A DNA stretch of 5,944 nucleotides from Alphaproteobacteria bacterium (GTDB lineage Bacteria; Pseudomonadota; Alphaproteobacteria; Rhodobacterales; Rhodobacteraceae), in the NCBI GenBank assembly GCA_003694465.1, contig RFKM01000030.1, forward strand, positions 1 through 5,944. Direction: 5' to 3'. How positions within the stretch are numbered: the first letter of the stretch is position 1; every line of letters starts with the position of its first letter. Positions 1 through 5,041 of this stretch are shown in pieces. Below the pieces are notes generated by a model. That model saw only the letters and a list, made by a program, of their open reading frames with translations, ran no database searches and had not been told where the DNA came from. The position numbers and the translations under genes are program-made.

Positions 1-566
1 GCCAGCTCGGCCTGCGCCTTTCGCCCGCCGCCTCCCGCTTCATCGCCCGCGTCGAACTCTTGCGCGCCGCCGGCGAAGCGCTGCCGCCGATGGACGAGGC
101 CAGCCTCATGGACAGCCTTGAAGCCTGGCTCCTGCCTTGGCTCGACGGCGTGAAAAGCGCCGACGACTGGAAGCGCTTCGACCTCCTGCATGCCTTGCGT
201 GCCCGCCTCGACTGGGACCAGATGCAGCGCCTCGACGCCCTCGCCCCGGCACATTTCGAAACCCCGCTGGGCCGGCGTGTGCCGATCGACTACGGGGAGG
301 AGGGGCCCCAGATCGCCGTGCGCCTGCAAGAGATGTTCGGCCTCGACCGGCACCCGACCGTCGGCAACCGGCCCCTGCGCATCACCCTGCTGTCGCCGGC
401 GGGAAGGCCGGTCCAGACCACCACCGACCTGCCGGCCTTCTGGCGCGGCAGCTACGCGGACGTCCGCAAGGACATGCGCGGGCGCTACCCCAAACACCCC
501 TGGCCCGAAGATCCGACCACCGCGCCCCCCACCTTGCGTGCCCGCCGGCGCGGCGAGGGCGGCTGA
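1..566 (+). CDS. hrpB: ATP-dependent helicase HrpB, C-terminal part (5' truncated by window)
   Basis: Open frame entering from the left edge (first full codon at 3) and ending at TGA 564-566, giving the last 187 residues. The reading matches the C-terminal HrpB-specific region: a WLLPWL segment, an IDYGEEGPQIAVRLQEMFGL stretch, a LLSPAGRPVQTT motif, an FW-x-x-x-Y segment and the terminal GRYPKHPWPEDP signature. Full-length HrpB proteins are about 800 residues, so roughly a quarter is visible. The DExH motor domains lie outside the window and cannot be checked. HrpB is a DEAH-type RNA helicase-like protein of the cytoplasm whose substrate is poorly defined in most bacteria. A Met-like TTG at 60 is internal and not a real start. 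The protein ends in an Arg-rich tail (RARRRGEGG). The next gene, on the same strand, begins about 96 bases later. Confidence 0.93.
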   Translation, partial: QLGLRLSPAASRFIARVELLRAAGEALPPMDEASLMDSLEAWLLPWLDGVKSADDWKRFDLLHALRARLDWDQMQRLDALAPAHFETPLGRRVPIDYGEEGPQIAVRLQEMFGLDRHPTVGNRPLRITLLSPAGRPVQTTTDLPAFWRGSYADVRKDMRGRYPKHPWPEDPTTAPPTLRARRRGEGG

Positions 567-604
567 CCGCACGCCGGGCTCACCATTTCGTAACCGGATG
601 TCGA

Positions 605-638
605 AAAATTGCAATTTTCACCCATATGGCCTATGGGT
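605..638. promoter_or_regulatory. Two adjacent dyads in the AT-rich gap before the Nudix gene
   Basis: The 96-base gap between hrpB and the Nudix gene is much more AT-rich than its surroundings. It holds a perfect 14-base palindrome, AAAATTGCAATTTT (605-618), directly followed by an inverted repeat with 7-base arms, ACCCATA (620-626) and TATGGGT (632-638), around a 5-base loop. An outer pair, GCAATT (611-616) and AATTGC (647-652), encloses the second dyad. A weak promoter reading is possible: TTGCAA at 609-614, then 17 bases, then TATGGG at 632-637. Function is inferred only. It could be an operator/promoter for the Nudix gene or an RNA hairpin at the end of hrpB. Confidence 0.4.
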
Positions 639-662
639 TGGCCACGAATTGCGAGCAGGAAA

Positions 663-1136
663 ATGTCGTTCATGAATTTACAGGCAAGGCTGATGAAGAC
701 CGCGCCGGCGGCCATGCGCCGCCAGGTCGCCGCCCTGTGCCACCGTCAAACCGACACAGGCCGCGAGGTGCTGTTGATCACCACCCGGGGCACCGGGCGC
801 TGGATGCTGCCCAAGGGCTGGCCCATGGCCGGCAAACCCGACCATGAAGCCGCGCGCATCGAGGCATGGGAAGAGGCGGGCGTGCGCCCGGCCCGTGTCG
901 CCGAAAAACCCTTCGGCGCCTTCGACTACGTCAAGAACCACGACGACGGTACCAGCGAGCGCTGTCTTGCCGATGCCTACCCGATCGAGGTCGAAACCCT
1001 CGCCGAAGATTTCCCCGAGGCCGGCCAGCGCCGGCGCCAATGGGTGCCGGTCGGCAAGGCCGCCGACATGGCCGAAGACCGGGGGCTTCGCGACCTGCTG
1101 CGCGCCTTTGCCGCCAGCACGACCGCCAACGCCTGA
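663..1136 (+). CDS. Nudix hydrolase family protein
   Basis: A protein of 157 residues from ATG 663. The Nudix fold is shown by R-Q-V-A-A-L-C near residues 20-26, LLITTRGTGRWMLPKGWP (37-54) and the Nudix box from Gly52 to Val74. Nudix enzymes hydrolyse nucleoside diphosphates linked to another moiety, using metal held by the box glutamates. The catalytic part E67-A-W-E70-E71-A-G73-V is intact. However, the consensus first Glu is Lys58 and the consensus Arg before Glu67 is Ile66. The GRW-x-x-PKGWP pattern recalls the diphosphoinositol-polyphosphate-phosphohydrolase-like (DIPP-like) branch common in alphaproteobacteria. The substrate cannot be named. The start is uncertain: ATG 663 has AGGA only 2 bases upstream, ATG 672 has it 11 bases upstream, and ATG 693 has AGGC 7 bases upstream. 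The conserved domain begins after all three. It is convergent with the next gene. Confidence 0.85.
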   Translation: MSFMNLQARLMKTAPAAMRRQVAALCHRQTDTGREVLLITTRGTGRWMLPKGWPMAGKPDHEAARIEAWEEAGVRPARVAEKPFGAFDYVKNHDDGTSERCLADAYPIEVETLAEDFPEAGQRRRQWVPVGKAADMAEDRGLRDLLRAFAASTTANA

Positions 1137-1143
1137 GCGCCCC

Positions 1144-1192
1144 TTTCATCTTTCCGTGAAATATCCCGGGGGTCCGGGGGCTGGCCCCCGGC
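1144..1192. repeat. GC-rich palindromic intergenic element (terminator-like)
   Basis: This lies between the convergent Nudix gene and the membrane-protein gene. It has a 7-base stem, CCGGGGG (1174-1180) with CCCCCGG (1185-1191), around the loop CTGG. A second copy of CCGGGGG sits at 1166-1172, so two left arms can compete for one right arm. Read on the minus strand, the hairpin is followed by ACCCCCGGGATATTTC and then AAAGATGAAA. From memory, this arrangement is close to a family of repeats found many times in intergenic regions of Rhodobacteraceae. There is no uninterrupted U-tract on either strand. It could serve both convergent genes as a transcript end or mRNA-stabilising hairpin. The number of copies in this genome cannot be seen from one window. 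Confidence 0.6.
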
Positions 1193-1224
1193 CTGCGGCA
1201 CCAAAATCTTGCCCAGCGGCCCTT

Positions 1225-1725
1225 TCAGGTTGAACCGCGTGCCGCCCCGGCCCGCGCCCCTTCCAGCCAGCGGTTGATCGCCTCGGCCGCGCGCCGATGC
1301 CCGTCGCCGTTCGAATAGGCGAGGGTGATCGGATGGGTGCCGGCGCTCTGGCCAGCGTCAATGACCAGCGCCACCCGCCACATCCGCCCGCCCTTCTGCG
1401 AGCGCGTTTCCTGAAGCACGGCGCGGGAAATCTCGCCCAGCCGGTGGCGCACGCGGCTGCCGCCGAACAGGGTGCGGCGCCGGATCTCGACATATCCTTC
1501 CGGCCGGTTGAACACCACCTGAACCCGGCGCACGAAGGCGTAGAACGCCGCCAGTCCGATGCCGCTGCCGATGCCGAGAAAGGCAAGGCCCAACAGGTCT
1601 CCGGCCGAAAGGCGGGCGAGGCCGATGGCGGTGGTCGCGAGGATCGAGAATGCCAGCAGCACGCCGATGAAGATCGGGCGGTCTTCGACCATGAGCAGGT
1701 CGGGGGTGTCAGCGGTGATCTTCAT
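1225..1725 (-). CDS. Conserved-looking two-helix membrane protein of unknown function
   Basis: A protein of 166 residues starting MKITADTPDLLMVEDRPIF. Two hydrophobic segments, about residues 18-39 and 44-65, form a short hairpin. A soluble basic/beta-rich part follows (RRVQVVFNRPEGYVEIRRRTLFGG, then W116 and strand-like VALVID), ending in a helix with INRWLEG. The layout of a membrane hairpin plus a small beta domain resembles PH-like membrane proteins (bPH/YdbT type), but I do not recognise a specific family. The frame stays open upstream to 1899, which would overlap atpF. The ATG at 1725 is preferred because the sequence only looks protein-like from there, and an AGG lies about 9 bases upstream. 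It lies downstream of, and in the same direction as, the atp operon, but 145 bases and a strong hairpin separate them, so it is probably its own transcript. Confidence 0.72.
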   Translation of the reverse strand: MKITADTPDLLMVEDRPIFIGVLLAFSILATTAIGLARLSAGDLLGLAFLGIGSGIGLAAFYAFVRRVQVVFNRPEGYVEIRRRTLFGGSRVRHRLGEISRAVLQETRSQKGGRMWRVALVIDAGQSAGTHPITLAYSNGDGHRRAAEAINRWLEGARAGAARGST

Positions 1726-1802
1726 GCCGGGCCTGTGCTGCTGGACCCAGACTAGCGGGCGGTGCCGGCGCTGAAAAGCCCGCCCCGGATGGCGGAAACG
1801 AA

Positions 1803-1835
1803 CAAGGCCCGAAGCCGCGCGGGCTCCGGGCCTTG
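1803..1835 (-). terminator. Probable Rho-independent terminator of the F0 operon
   Basis: A perfect 9-base stem, CAAGGCCCG (1803-1811) with CGGGCCTTG (1827-1835), is continued after one mismatch by 4 more pairs (1813-1816 with 1822-1825) around the loop GCGCG. On the minus strand it starts 35 bases past the atpF stop. The 3' side continues into a T-rich stretch, TTCGTTTCC, which is an imperfect U-tract. Position and structure fit the end of the atp transcript. Confidence 0.72.
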
Positions 1836-1870
1836 CCATGTGCTTTCCGCCCTGAGGCGTCGGCGCGCCG

Positions 1871-2434
1871 TCAGTGCAGCTTTGCCTCGACGTCGGCAAT
1901 CGCTTCGTCGATCAGCTTGTTGCCCTCGGCGGCGGTCATCTGCTTGGCAATGAGCTCCTCGGCCGCACCGATCGCCACCGAAACCGCGCTGTTGCGCACC
2001 TCGCGGACCGCGGCGGCCTCGGCCGACTTGATCTGGTCGGTCGCCGCGGCAAGGCGCCGGGCGATGCTCTCGGCCAGCTGCTCTTTCGCAAGCTTCGCGG
2101 CCGCCTCGGCCTCGTGCTTCGCGTGCTCGATGATCTTGTTCGCCTCTTCGTCAACCTCGGACTGCTTGCGCTCGTATTCGGCCAGGATCGCCTGGGCCTC
2201 TTCGCGCAGTTTCCGGGCTTCGGCCAGTTCCGCCTCGATCGCCTCGGCGCGCCGGTCGAGCATGCCGGTGATCATCCCCGGCAGGCCGAAATAGAGCAGC
2301 GCGCCGACGAAGATGATGAAGGCGATGACCACGAAAAGCTCGTGGTTCTGCATCGAGAAGAACGGAACGCTCTCCTCCGAGGCAAGGGCCGGGCTGGCGG
2401 CAAGCATGCCGGCGAGTGTCAGAACACGTTTCAT
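1871..2434 (-). CDS. atpF: F0F1 ATP synthase subunit b
   Basis: A protein of 187 residues forming part of the peripheral stalk, which holds the F1 hexamer still against the rotating c-ring. Residues 1-18 (MKRVLTLAGMLAASPALA) look like a cleavable signal peptide ending in A-L-A before SEE. One membrane helix follows at about 33-50 (LFVVIAFIIFVGALLYFG), then a GMLDRR junction, and then a long Ala/Glu/Lys-rich coiled coil from about 58 to 150. The C-terminal part (AAEELIAKQM, VEAKLH) should contact the delta subunit. It is the last gene of the operon, with 4 bases between it and the atpX stop. Its ribosome-binding site (GGGGTGAGG) overlaps the end of atpX, which suggests translational coupling. 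A signal-like N-terminus on b is, as I recall it, seen in related Rhodobacteraceae. It is absent from the E. coli b subunit. Confidence 0.95.
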   Translation of the reverse strand: MKRVLTLAGMLAASPALASEESVPFFSMQNHELFVVIAFIIFVGALLYFGLPGMITGMLDRRAEAIEAELAEARKLREEAQAILAEYERKQSEVDEEANKIIEHAKHEAEAAAKLAKEQLAESIARRLAAATDQIKSAEAAAVREVRNSAVSVAIGAAEELIAKQMTAAEGNKLIDEAIADVEAKLH

Positions 2435-2438
2435 CGCC

Positions 2439-2975
2439 TCACCCCTTCATCCTTGCGGCGACCGCCGCCTTGATCGCCTTGGCATCGGCCTTGGCCCCGA
2501 AAGCAGCGACGATCTCGCCGGTCACGTCGGTGGCCACGGCCTGAATGCTTTCCACCGCGCTGGCGCGGATTTCGGCGATGGCCTTTTCCGATTCCGCCTG
2601 CTTCGCGGCGATTTCGGCTTCGGCCTTGGCGGTGGCCGCATCGACCTCGGCCTGAATGTCGGCACGGGCCTGTGCGGCAATGCTCTGGGCCTCGGCGCGC
2701 GCCTCGGCCAGCGCCTTGTCATAGGCGGCCTCGGCCTCTTCGGCCTTGCGCTTGAGCTCTTCGGCCGCGGCGATATCGTTGGTGACGCTCGCCTTGCGCT
2801 CGGCCAGAACCGCCGAAACCCGCGGCACGAAGATCTTCGCAACCACGAAGTAGGTGACGAGCATCGTCACCACGAGCCAGAAGATCTGGTTGCCCCAGGT
2901 CGTGAAATCGAGCTGCGGCATGCCGCCCGACTGTTCGGCGACCTCGGCAGCGCCTGTGATCGGTTCGCTTGACAT
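2439..2975 (-). CDS. atpX: F0F1 ATP synthase subunit b' (second stalk subunit)
   Basis: A protein of 178 residues, also named atpF2 or atpG in other annotations. The polar N-terminus contains [20 protein letters not shown], the hallmark of b' subunits. A single membrane helix spans about 31-50, followed by the conserved F-V-P-R-V at 49-53. A long Ala/Glu/Lys coiled coil then runs to about residue 150, ending in AAVAARMKG. In phototrophic and related alphaproteobacteria b and b' form a heterodimer in place of the b2 homodimer of E. coli. The two stalk genes here, one after the other, are therefore expected. The start is firm: ATG 2975 has an ideal AGGAGG (2981-2986) 5 bases upstream. The gene is separated from atpE by 83 bases carrying two hairpins. 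Confidence 0.95.
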   Translation of the reverse strand: MSSEPITGAAEVAEQSGGMPQLDFTTWGNQIFWLVVTMLVTYFVVAKIFVPRVSAVLAERKASVTNDIAAAEELKRKAEEAEAAYDKALAEARAEAQSIAAQARADIQAEVDAATAKAEAEIAAKQAESEKAIAEIRASAVESIQAVATDVTGEIVAAFGAKADAKAIKAAVAARMKG

Positions 2976-2980
2976 GGTGT

Positions 2981-2986
2981 CCTCCT
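2981..2986 (-). promoter_or_regulatory. Strong ribosome-binding site of atpX
   Basis: A perfect AGGAGG on the minus strand, 5 bases before ATG 2975. It lies just after the tandem hairpins, so it is placed to restart translation independently of atpE. Confidence 0.85.
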
Positions 2987-2996
2987 GATCCTGTCA

Positions 2997-3040
2997 GGCC
3001 CGCGCGGGGCGGGCCCGGCCGGCGGCGGCTGCCGCCGGCC
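2997..3040 (-). promoter_or_regulatory. Tandem intercistronic hairpins between atpE and atpX
   Basis: Two perfect stems lie side by side in the 83-base gap. The first on the transcript has 10 base pairs (GGCCGGCGGC at 3017-3026 with 3031-3040) and a 4-base loop. The second has 7 base pairs (GGCCCGC at 2997-3003 with GCGGGCC at 3009-3015) and a 5-base loop. One base separates them and neither is followed by a U-tract. In the transcript they lie about 18 bases after the atpE stop and end about 10 bases before the atpX ribosome-binding site. They could protect the 3' end of an atpI-B-E message from exonucleases or slow transcription into atpX. Either effect would favour c over b subunits. Confidence 0.65.
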
Positions 3041-3058
3041 CCGTTTCCGGAAATGGGA

Positions 3059-3295
3059 TCAGAGCGCGAACATCAGCAGAAGCGCGACGAGGAACGAGAA
3101 GATCCCGAAGGCTTCGGCAAAGGCGATACCGATGAAGAGCATGGCGGTCTGGCCCGGCGCGGCCGACGGGTTGCGCAGCGCGCCCGACAGGAAGTTGCCG
3201 ATGATGTTGCCGACACCGATGGCCGCGGTGCCCATGCCGATGGCCGAGAGACCAGCGCCGATGTAGGCACCCATTTGAACGATATCACCTTCCAT
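3059..3295 (-). CDS. atpE: F0F1 ATP synthase subunit c (rotor ring)
   Basis: A protein of 78 residues that forms the membrane rotor ring. Two helices (about 9-38 and 50-76) flank the polar loop R41-N42-P43, the contact site for gamma/epsilon. The ion-binding carboxylate is Glu61 in [10 protein letters not shown]. Helix 1 has the small-residue packing run G-x-G-x-A around 20-29. The residues that bind Na+ in sodium-type rings (Gln in helix 1, Ser/Thr after the Glu) are Val28, Ala62 and Phe63 here, so the ring should carry H+. Length and the [13 protein letters not shown] pattern fit the alphaproteobacterial family. ATG 3295 has AAGGAG (3303-3308) at a spacing of 7. The gene sits in the middle of the operon, with an AT-rich leader before it and tandem hairpins after it. 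Confidence 0.97.
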   Translation of the reverse strand: MEGDIVQMGAYIGAGLSAIGMGTAAIGVGNIIGNFLSGALRNPSAAPGQTAMLFIGIAFAEAFGIFSFLVALLLMFAL

Positions 3296-3353
3296 GGGGT
3301 TTCTCCTTAGACTTGGAACGGTTTGATTTCAGGTTGAAGTTGCGTCGTCGTGA
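3296..3353 (-). promoter_or_regulatory. AT-rich leader with strong ribosome-binding site before atpE
   Basis: The 58 bases between atpB and atpE are 28/58 G+C, far below the genes on either side. They show no clear hairpin and end in AAGGAG (3303-3308), 7 bases before ATG. In E. coli a U/A-rich unstructured region before atpE enhances translation of c. This stretch has a similar place and character, so an enhancer role is inferred. Confidence 0.5.
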
Positions 3354-4103
3354 TCAGTGGCCCGGATGATAGGCGTCGTTGAGGTAGACCACGGCGAGGA
3401 TCGTGAACACGTAGGCCTGCACGATGGCGACGATCGTCTCGAGCGCATACATCGCGCTGATGGCGAGCACCGAGACCGGCGAGATCACCGCCACCACGGC
3501 AAAGCCGGCGAACACCGCGAACACCGCGTGCCCGGCCATCATGTTGCCGGCAAGACGAATGGAGTGGCTGACGGGGCGCACGAAGTAGCTCATCAGTTCG
3601 ATGATCGCCAGCACCGGGCGCAGCGCCGCGGGGGCCGAGCTGACCCAGAACAGCTTGAGAAAGCCGACGCCGTGCTTGACGAAGCCCATCACCGTCACGG
3701 TGACGAACACCGCGACCGCCAGCGTCACCGTCACGGCGAATTGCGCCATGATCGAGAAGCTGTAGGGGATCAGCGAAAGCAGGTTGGCCGTCACGATGAC
3801 GAGGAACAGGGTCAGGATATGCGGGAAGAAGACCAGCATGTCCTTGCCGCCGATATCGACGATCATGTTGCGGATGAACCCGAAGGCCAGCTCGCCGATC
3901 GACTGCGTCCGGCTCGGGACAAGCGCCCGGCGCCGGGTGCCGAGGGCGAACAGCACGATGACCACCGCCACCACCGCCGCCATCCAGACGGTCTGGTTGG
4001 TGATCGTGTACCAGTGCAGCTCGGTGCCGCCGAACAGCGGGCGCACCGTGAACTGTTCCATCGGGTGGATCTGAATGCCGCCGGACGCTTCTTCTGCCGC
4101 CAC
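3354..4103 (-). CDS. atpB: F0F1 ATP synthase subunit a (proton channel)
   Basis: A protein of 249 residues that forms the proton half-channels against the c-ring. The N-terminus contains [15 protein letters not shown] and [11 protein letters not shown]. Helices follow at about 38-56, 92-113, 120-145 and 164-176, then the signature [14 protein letters not shown], holding the essential Arg183 (equivalent to E. coli Arg210), with Asn187 and His192. The C-terminal helices (about 194-215 and 218-241) include IVQAYVF with Gln229. All key residues are present and the length is normal. The start is GTG 4103, with GAGGGG 7 bases upstream. The next in-frame ATG (residue 15) would remove residues conserved in relatives. 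The ribosome-binding site lies inside the end of atpI, and only 4 bases separate the genes, so the two are probably translationally coupled. Confidence 0.96.
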   Translation of the reverse strand: MAAEEASGGIQIHPMEQFTVRPLFGGTELHWYTITNQTVWMAAVVAVVIVLFALGTRRRALVPSRTQSIGELAFGFIRNMIVDIGGKDMLVFFPHILTLFLVIVTANLLSLIPYSFSIMAQFAVTVTLAVAVFVTVTVMGFVKHGVGFLKLFWVSSAPAALRPVLAIIELMSYFVRPVSHSIRLAGNMMAGHAVFAVFAGFAVVAVISPVSVLAISAMYALETIVAIVQAYVFTILAVVYLNDAYHPGH

Positions 4104-4107
4104 GTCG

Positions 4108-4449
4108 CTACCCCTCTTCTTTCCCTTCGTCGCCGGGGTCGCCCCCGGCCTGTCTGCCCACCTCGCGGGCCGTGCGAAGCATCACGTTCACACCGGCCGC
4201 GAAGCCGAATAACACGAACAGCACCAGAAACAGCGGGCCGGTGCCGAACAGCCGGTCGAGCCCGTATCCGATGCCGAAACCGATCAGAAGACCGGTCACC
4301 AGCTCGACGATCATCCTCCAGGCCATGTCGGCCTGACGCAGGTTGCCCGCCTTGCGGGGGGTCTCCTCGCCGGCGCCCTTCACCGTGTCCAGCCGATTTC
4401 CGAGCGCCTCGAGGCGCTCGCGCGGCAGGTCGTCCAGCGGGTTTGCCAA
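4108..4449 (-). CDS. atpI: ATP synthase assembly protein AtpI (AtpI/AtpZ family)
   Basis: A protein of 113 residues with a charged N-terminal region and two membrane helices (about 46-64 and 72-90). The family signature [12 protein letters not shown] lies between them, and the tail is acidic and Gly-rich. AtpI proteins are not part of the finished enzyme. They are linked to c-ring assembly or Mg2+ supply in the organisms studied. The gene leads the operon, as in Rhodobacter atpIBEXF. The start is TTG 4449, supported by AAGGGGG (4459-4465) 9 bases upstream and by the promoter further upstream. The first in-frame ATG is residue 42 and would cut away the region before the first helix. The stop is TAG, 4 bases before atpB. 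Confidence 0.88.
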   Translation of the reverse strand: MANPLDDLPRERLEALGNRLDTVKGAGEETPRKAGNLRQADMAWRMIVELVTGLLIGFGIGYGLDRLFGTGPLFLVLFVLFGFAAGVNVMLRTAREVGRQAGGDPGDEGKEEG

Positions 4450-4458
4450 GGCCGGTTG

Positions 4459-4465
4459 CCCCCTT
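4459..4465 (-). promoter_or_regulatory. Ribosome-binding site of atpI
   Basis: AAGGGGG on the minus strand, 9 bases before the TTG start. This decides the non-ATG start of atpI. Confidence 0.65.
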
Positions 4466-4479
4466 GTGAGCCTGGCACG

Positions 4480-4508
4480 TTGCTATTGGCGGCGGGGCCC
4501 GGAGTCAA
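4480..4508 (-). promoter_or_regulatory. Sigma-70-type promoter of the F0 operon
   Basis: On the minus strand, a -35 TTGACT (4508-4503) and a -10 TAGCAA (4485-4480) are separated by exactly 17 bases. The -35 differs from consensus at one position, while the -10 is weaker but normal for alphaproteobacteria. Transcription would start near 4473, giving a leader of about 24 bases that holds the atpI ribosome-binding site. No competing operator overlaps it. Confidence 0.65.
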
Positions 4509-4619
4509 CGGGGTTTAGCGCCAACGGCGAGGCGTGCAAGACATTGAAAAGGCGCAAATAAATATCGAGGCGCGGAATCGCCGCGGCCCGTGGCGGGCAA
4601 TTTGCCCCAAATTCGATAT
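4509..4619. other. Divergent intergenic region with nested dyads
   Basis: Non-coding stretch between the atpI promoter and the arsR-type promoter. It holds an 8-base inverted pair, AATATCGA (4561-4568) and TCGATATT (4613-4620). Inside this pair are CGCGG/CCGCG (4571-4575 with 4581-4585) and GGGCAA-T-TTGCCC (4595-4607). A 430-codon open frame runs across it on the minus strand (4505-5797). Its composition and its overlap with two recognisable genes show it is not coding. The function of the dyads is unknown. Confidence 0.45.
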
Positions 4620-4635
4620 TCAACCGTTCGGTTGA
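4620..4635. promoter_or_regulatory. Candidate autoregulatory operator of the ArsR-type gene
   Basis: An inverted repeat, TCAACCG-TT-CGGTTGA, with perfect 7-base arms. Its right arm overlaps the -35 element TTGACG (4632-4637). A further half-site-like CTAACCGAA lies at 4654-4662, over the -10. The spacing of the arms fits a winged-helix dimer, and location over the promoter fits autorepression. Related ArsR-type genes are, from memory, often preceded by AACC-x-x-x-x-GGTT dyads. Confidence 0.6.
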
Positions 4636-4660
4636 CGATTGGCGCCCACGCGCCTAACCG
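4632..4660 (+). promoter_or_regulatory. Promoter of the ArsR-type gene, possibly giving a leaderless mRNA
   Basis: A -35 TTGACG (4632-4637), 17 bases, then a weak -10 TAACCG (4655-4660). The ATG begins at 4667, only 6 bases after the -10, so the predicted first transcribed base falls at or next to the start codon. AAGGG at 4661-4665 is only one base from ATG and too close to act as a ribosome-binding site. Confidence 0.45.
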
Positions 4661-4666
4661 AAGGGC

Positions 4667-4990
4667 ATGGAGTCCAAGCTCGACCTCGTCTTTTCCGCCC
4701 TTGCCGACCCGACCCGCCGGGCGATCCTGACCATGCTGCTCGAAGACGACATGGCGGTGACCGACGTGGCCGAACCCTTCGACATCTCTCTGGCGGCGAT
4801 CTCCAAGCACCTGGCGATTCTGAGCCGCGCCGGCCTCATCAGCCAGGAGCGGCGCGGGCGGGTGAAATGGTGCAAGCTCGAGCCCGAGGCCCTGCGCCCG
4901 GCCAGCGTCTGGATGCAGGCCTTCGGACAGTTCGACGAGATCGACCTCGACGCCTTCGAGCGCTTTCTCGAACGCGAGCTCGACCCGTGA
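4667..4990 (+). CDS. ArsR-family winged-helix transcriptional regulator
   Basis: A small DNA-binding protein of 107 residues. Residues 7-24 (LVFSALADPTRRAILTML) are the classic ArsR first helices. The recognition helix region is about 40-58 (ISLAAISKHLAILSRAGLI), and the wing is about 59-70 (SQERRGRVKWCK). The metal-site motif ELCVCDL of ArsR/SmtB sensors is replaced by V-T-D-V-A-E, and the only Cys is Cys69 in the wing. A metal-sensing role is therefore unlikely. The sequence is closest to the branch (Rv2034/PyeR-like) usually found beside a polyketide-cyclase/SRPBCC gene. That partner is missing here, and a DUF599 gene follows instead, 51 bases downstream. It is transcribed away from atpI, and an operator-like dyad overlaps its promoter. 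ATG 4667 is the only start that fits the family N-terminus. Confidence 0.92.
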   Translation: MESKLDLVFSALADPTRRAILTMLLEDDMAVTDVAEPFDISLAAISKHLAILSRAGLISQERRGRVKWCKLEPEALRPASVWMQAFGQFDEIDLDAFERFLERELDP

Positions 4991-5041
4991 GCCGGCGCGG
5001 GGGCTTGCCGGCGGCGCCGGTTCGGGCATCATGGCAGAACC

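Noticed and set aside
1747..1777. Possible promoter for the 1225-1725 gene (TTTTCA, 17 bases, TAGTCT on the minus strand)
   Set aside because: Both boxes are weak matches. It may be real because the gene needs a promoter near here, but the sequence alone does not support a call.
1726..1899. N-terminal extension of the 166-residue membrane protein to 1899
   Set aside because: It would cross the atp terminator and overlap atpF. The added residues are Arg/Pro/Gln-rich and unlike a conserved N-terminus.
1874..2473. 199-codon plus-strand frame opposite atpF
   Set aside because: It mirrors the coiled-coil codons of subunit b and has no start signal or family resemblance of its own.
3357..4469. 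370-codon plus-strand open frame opposite atpB and atpI
   Set aside because: The product is a His/Asp/Arg-rich repetitive sequence, and the other strand encodes subunit a with all essential residues.
4992..5020. Hairpin after the ArsR-type gene as a terminator
   Set aside because: The stem is 7 pairs with a 15-base loop and no U-tract, so it is more likely read through into DUF599.
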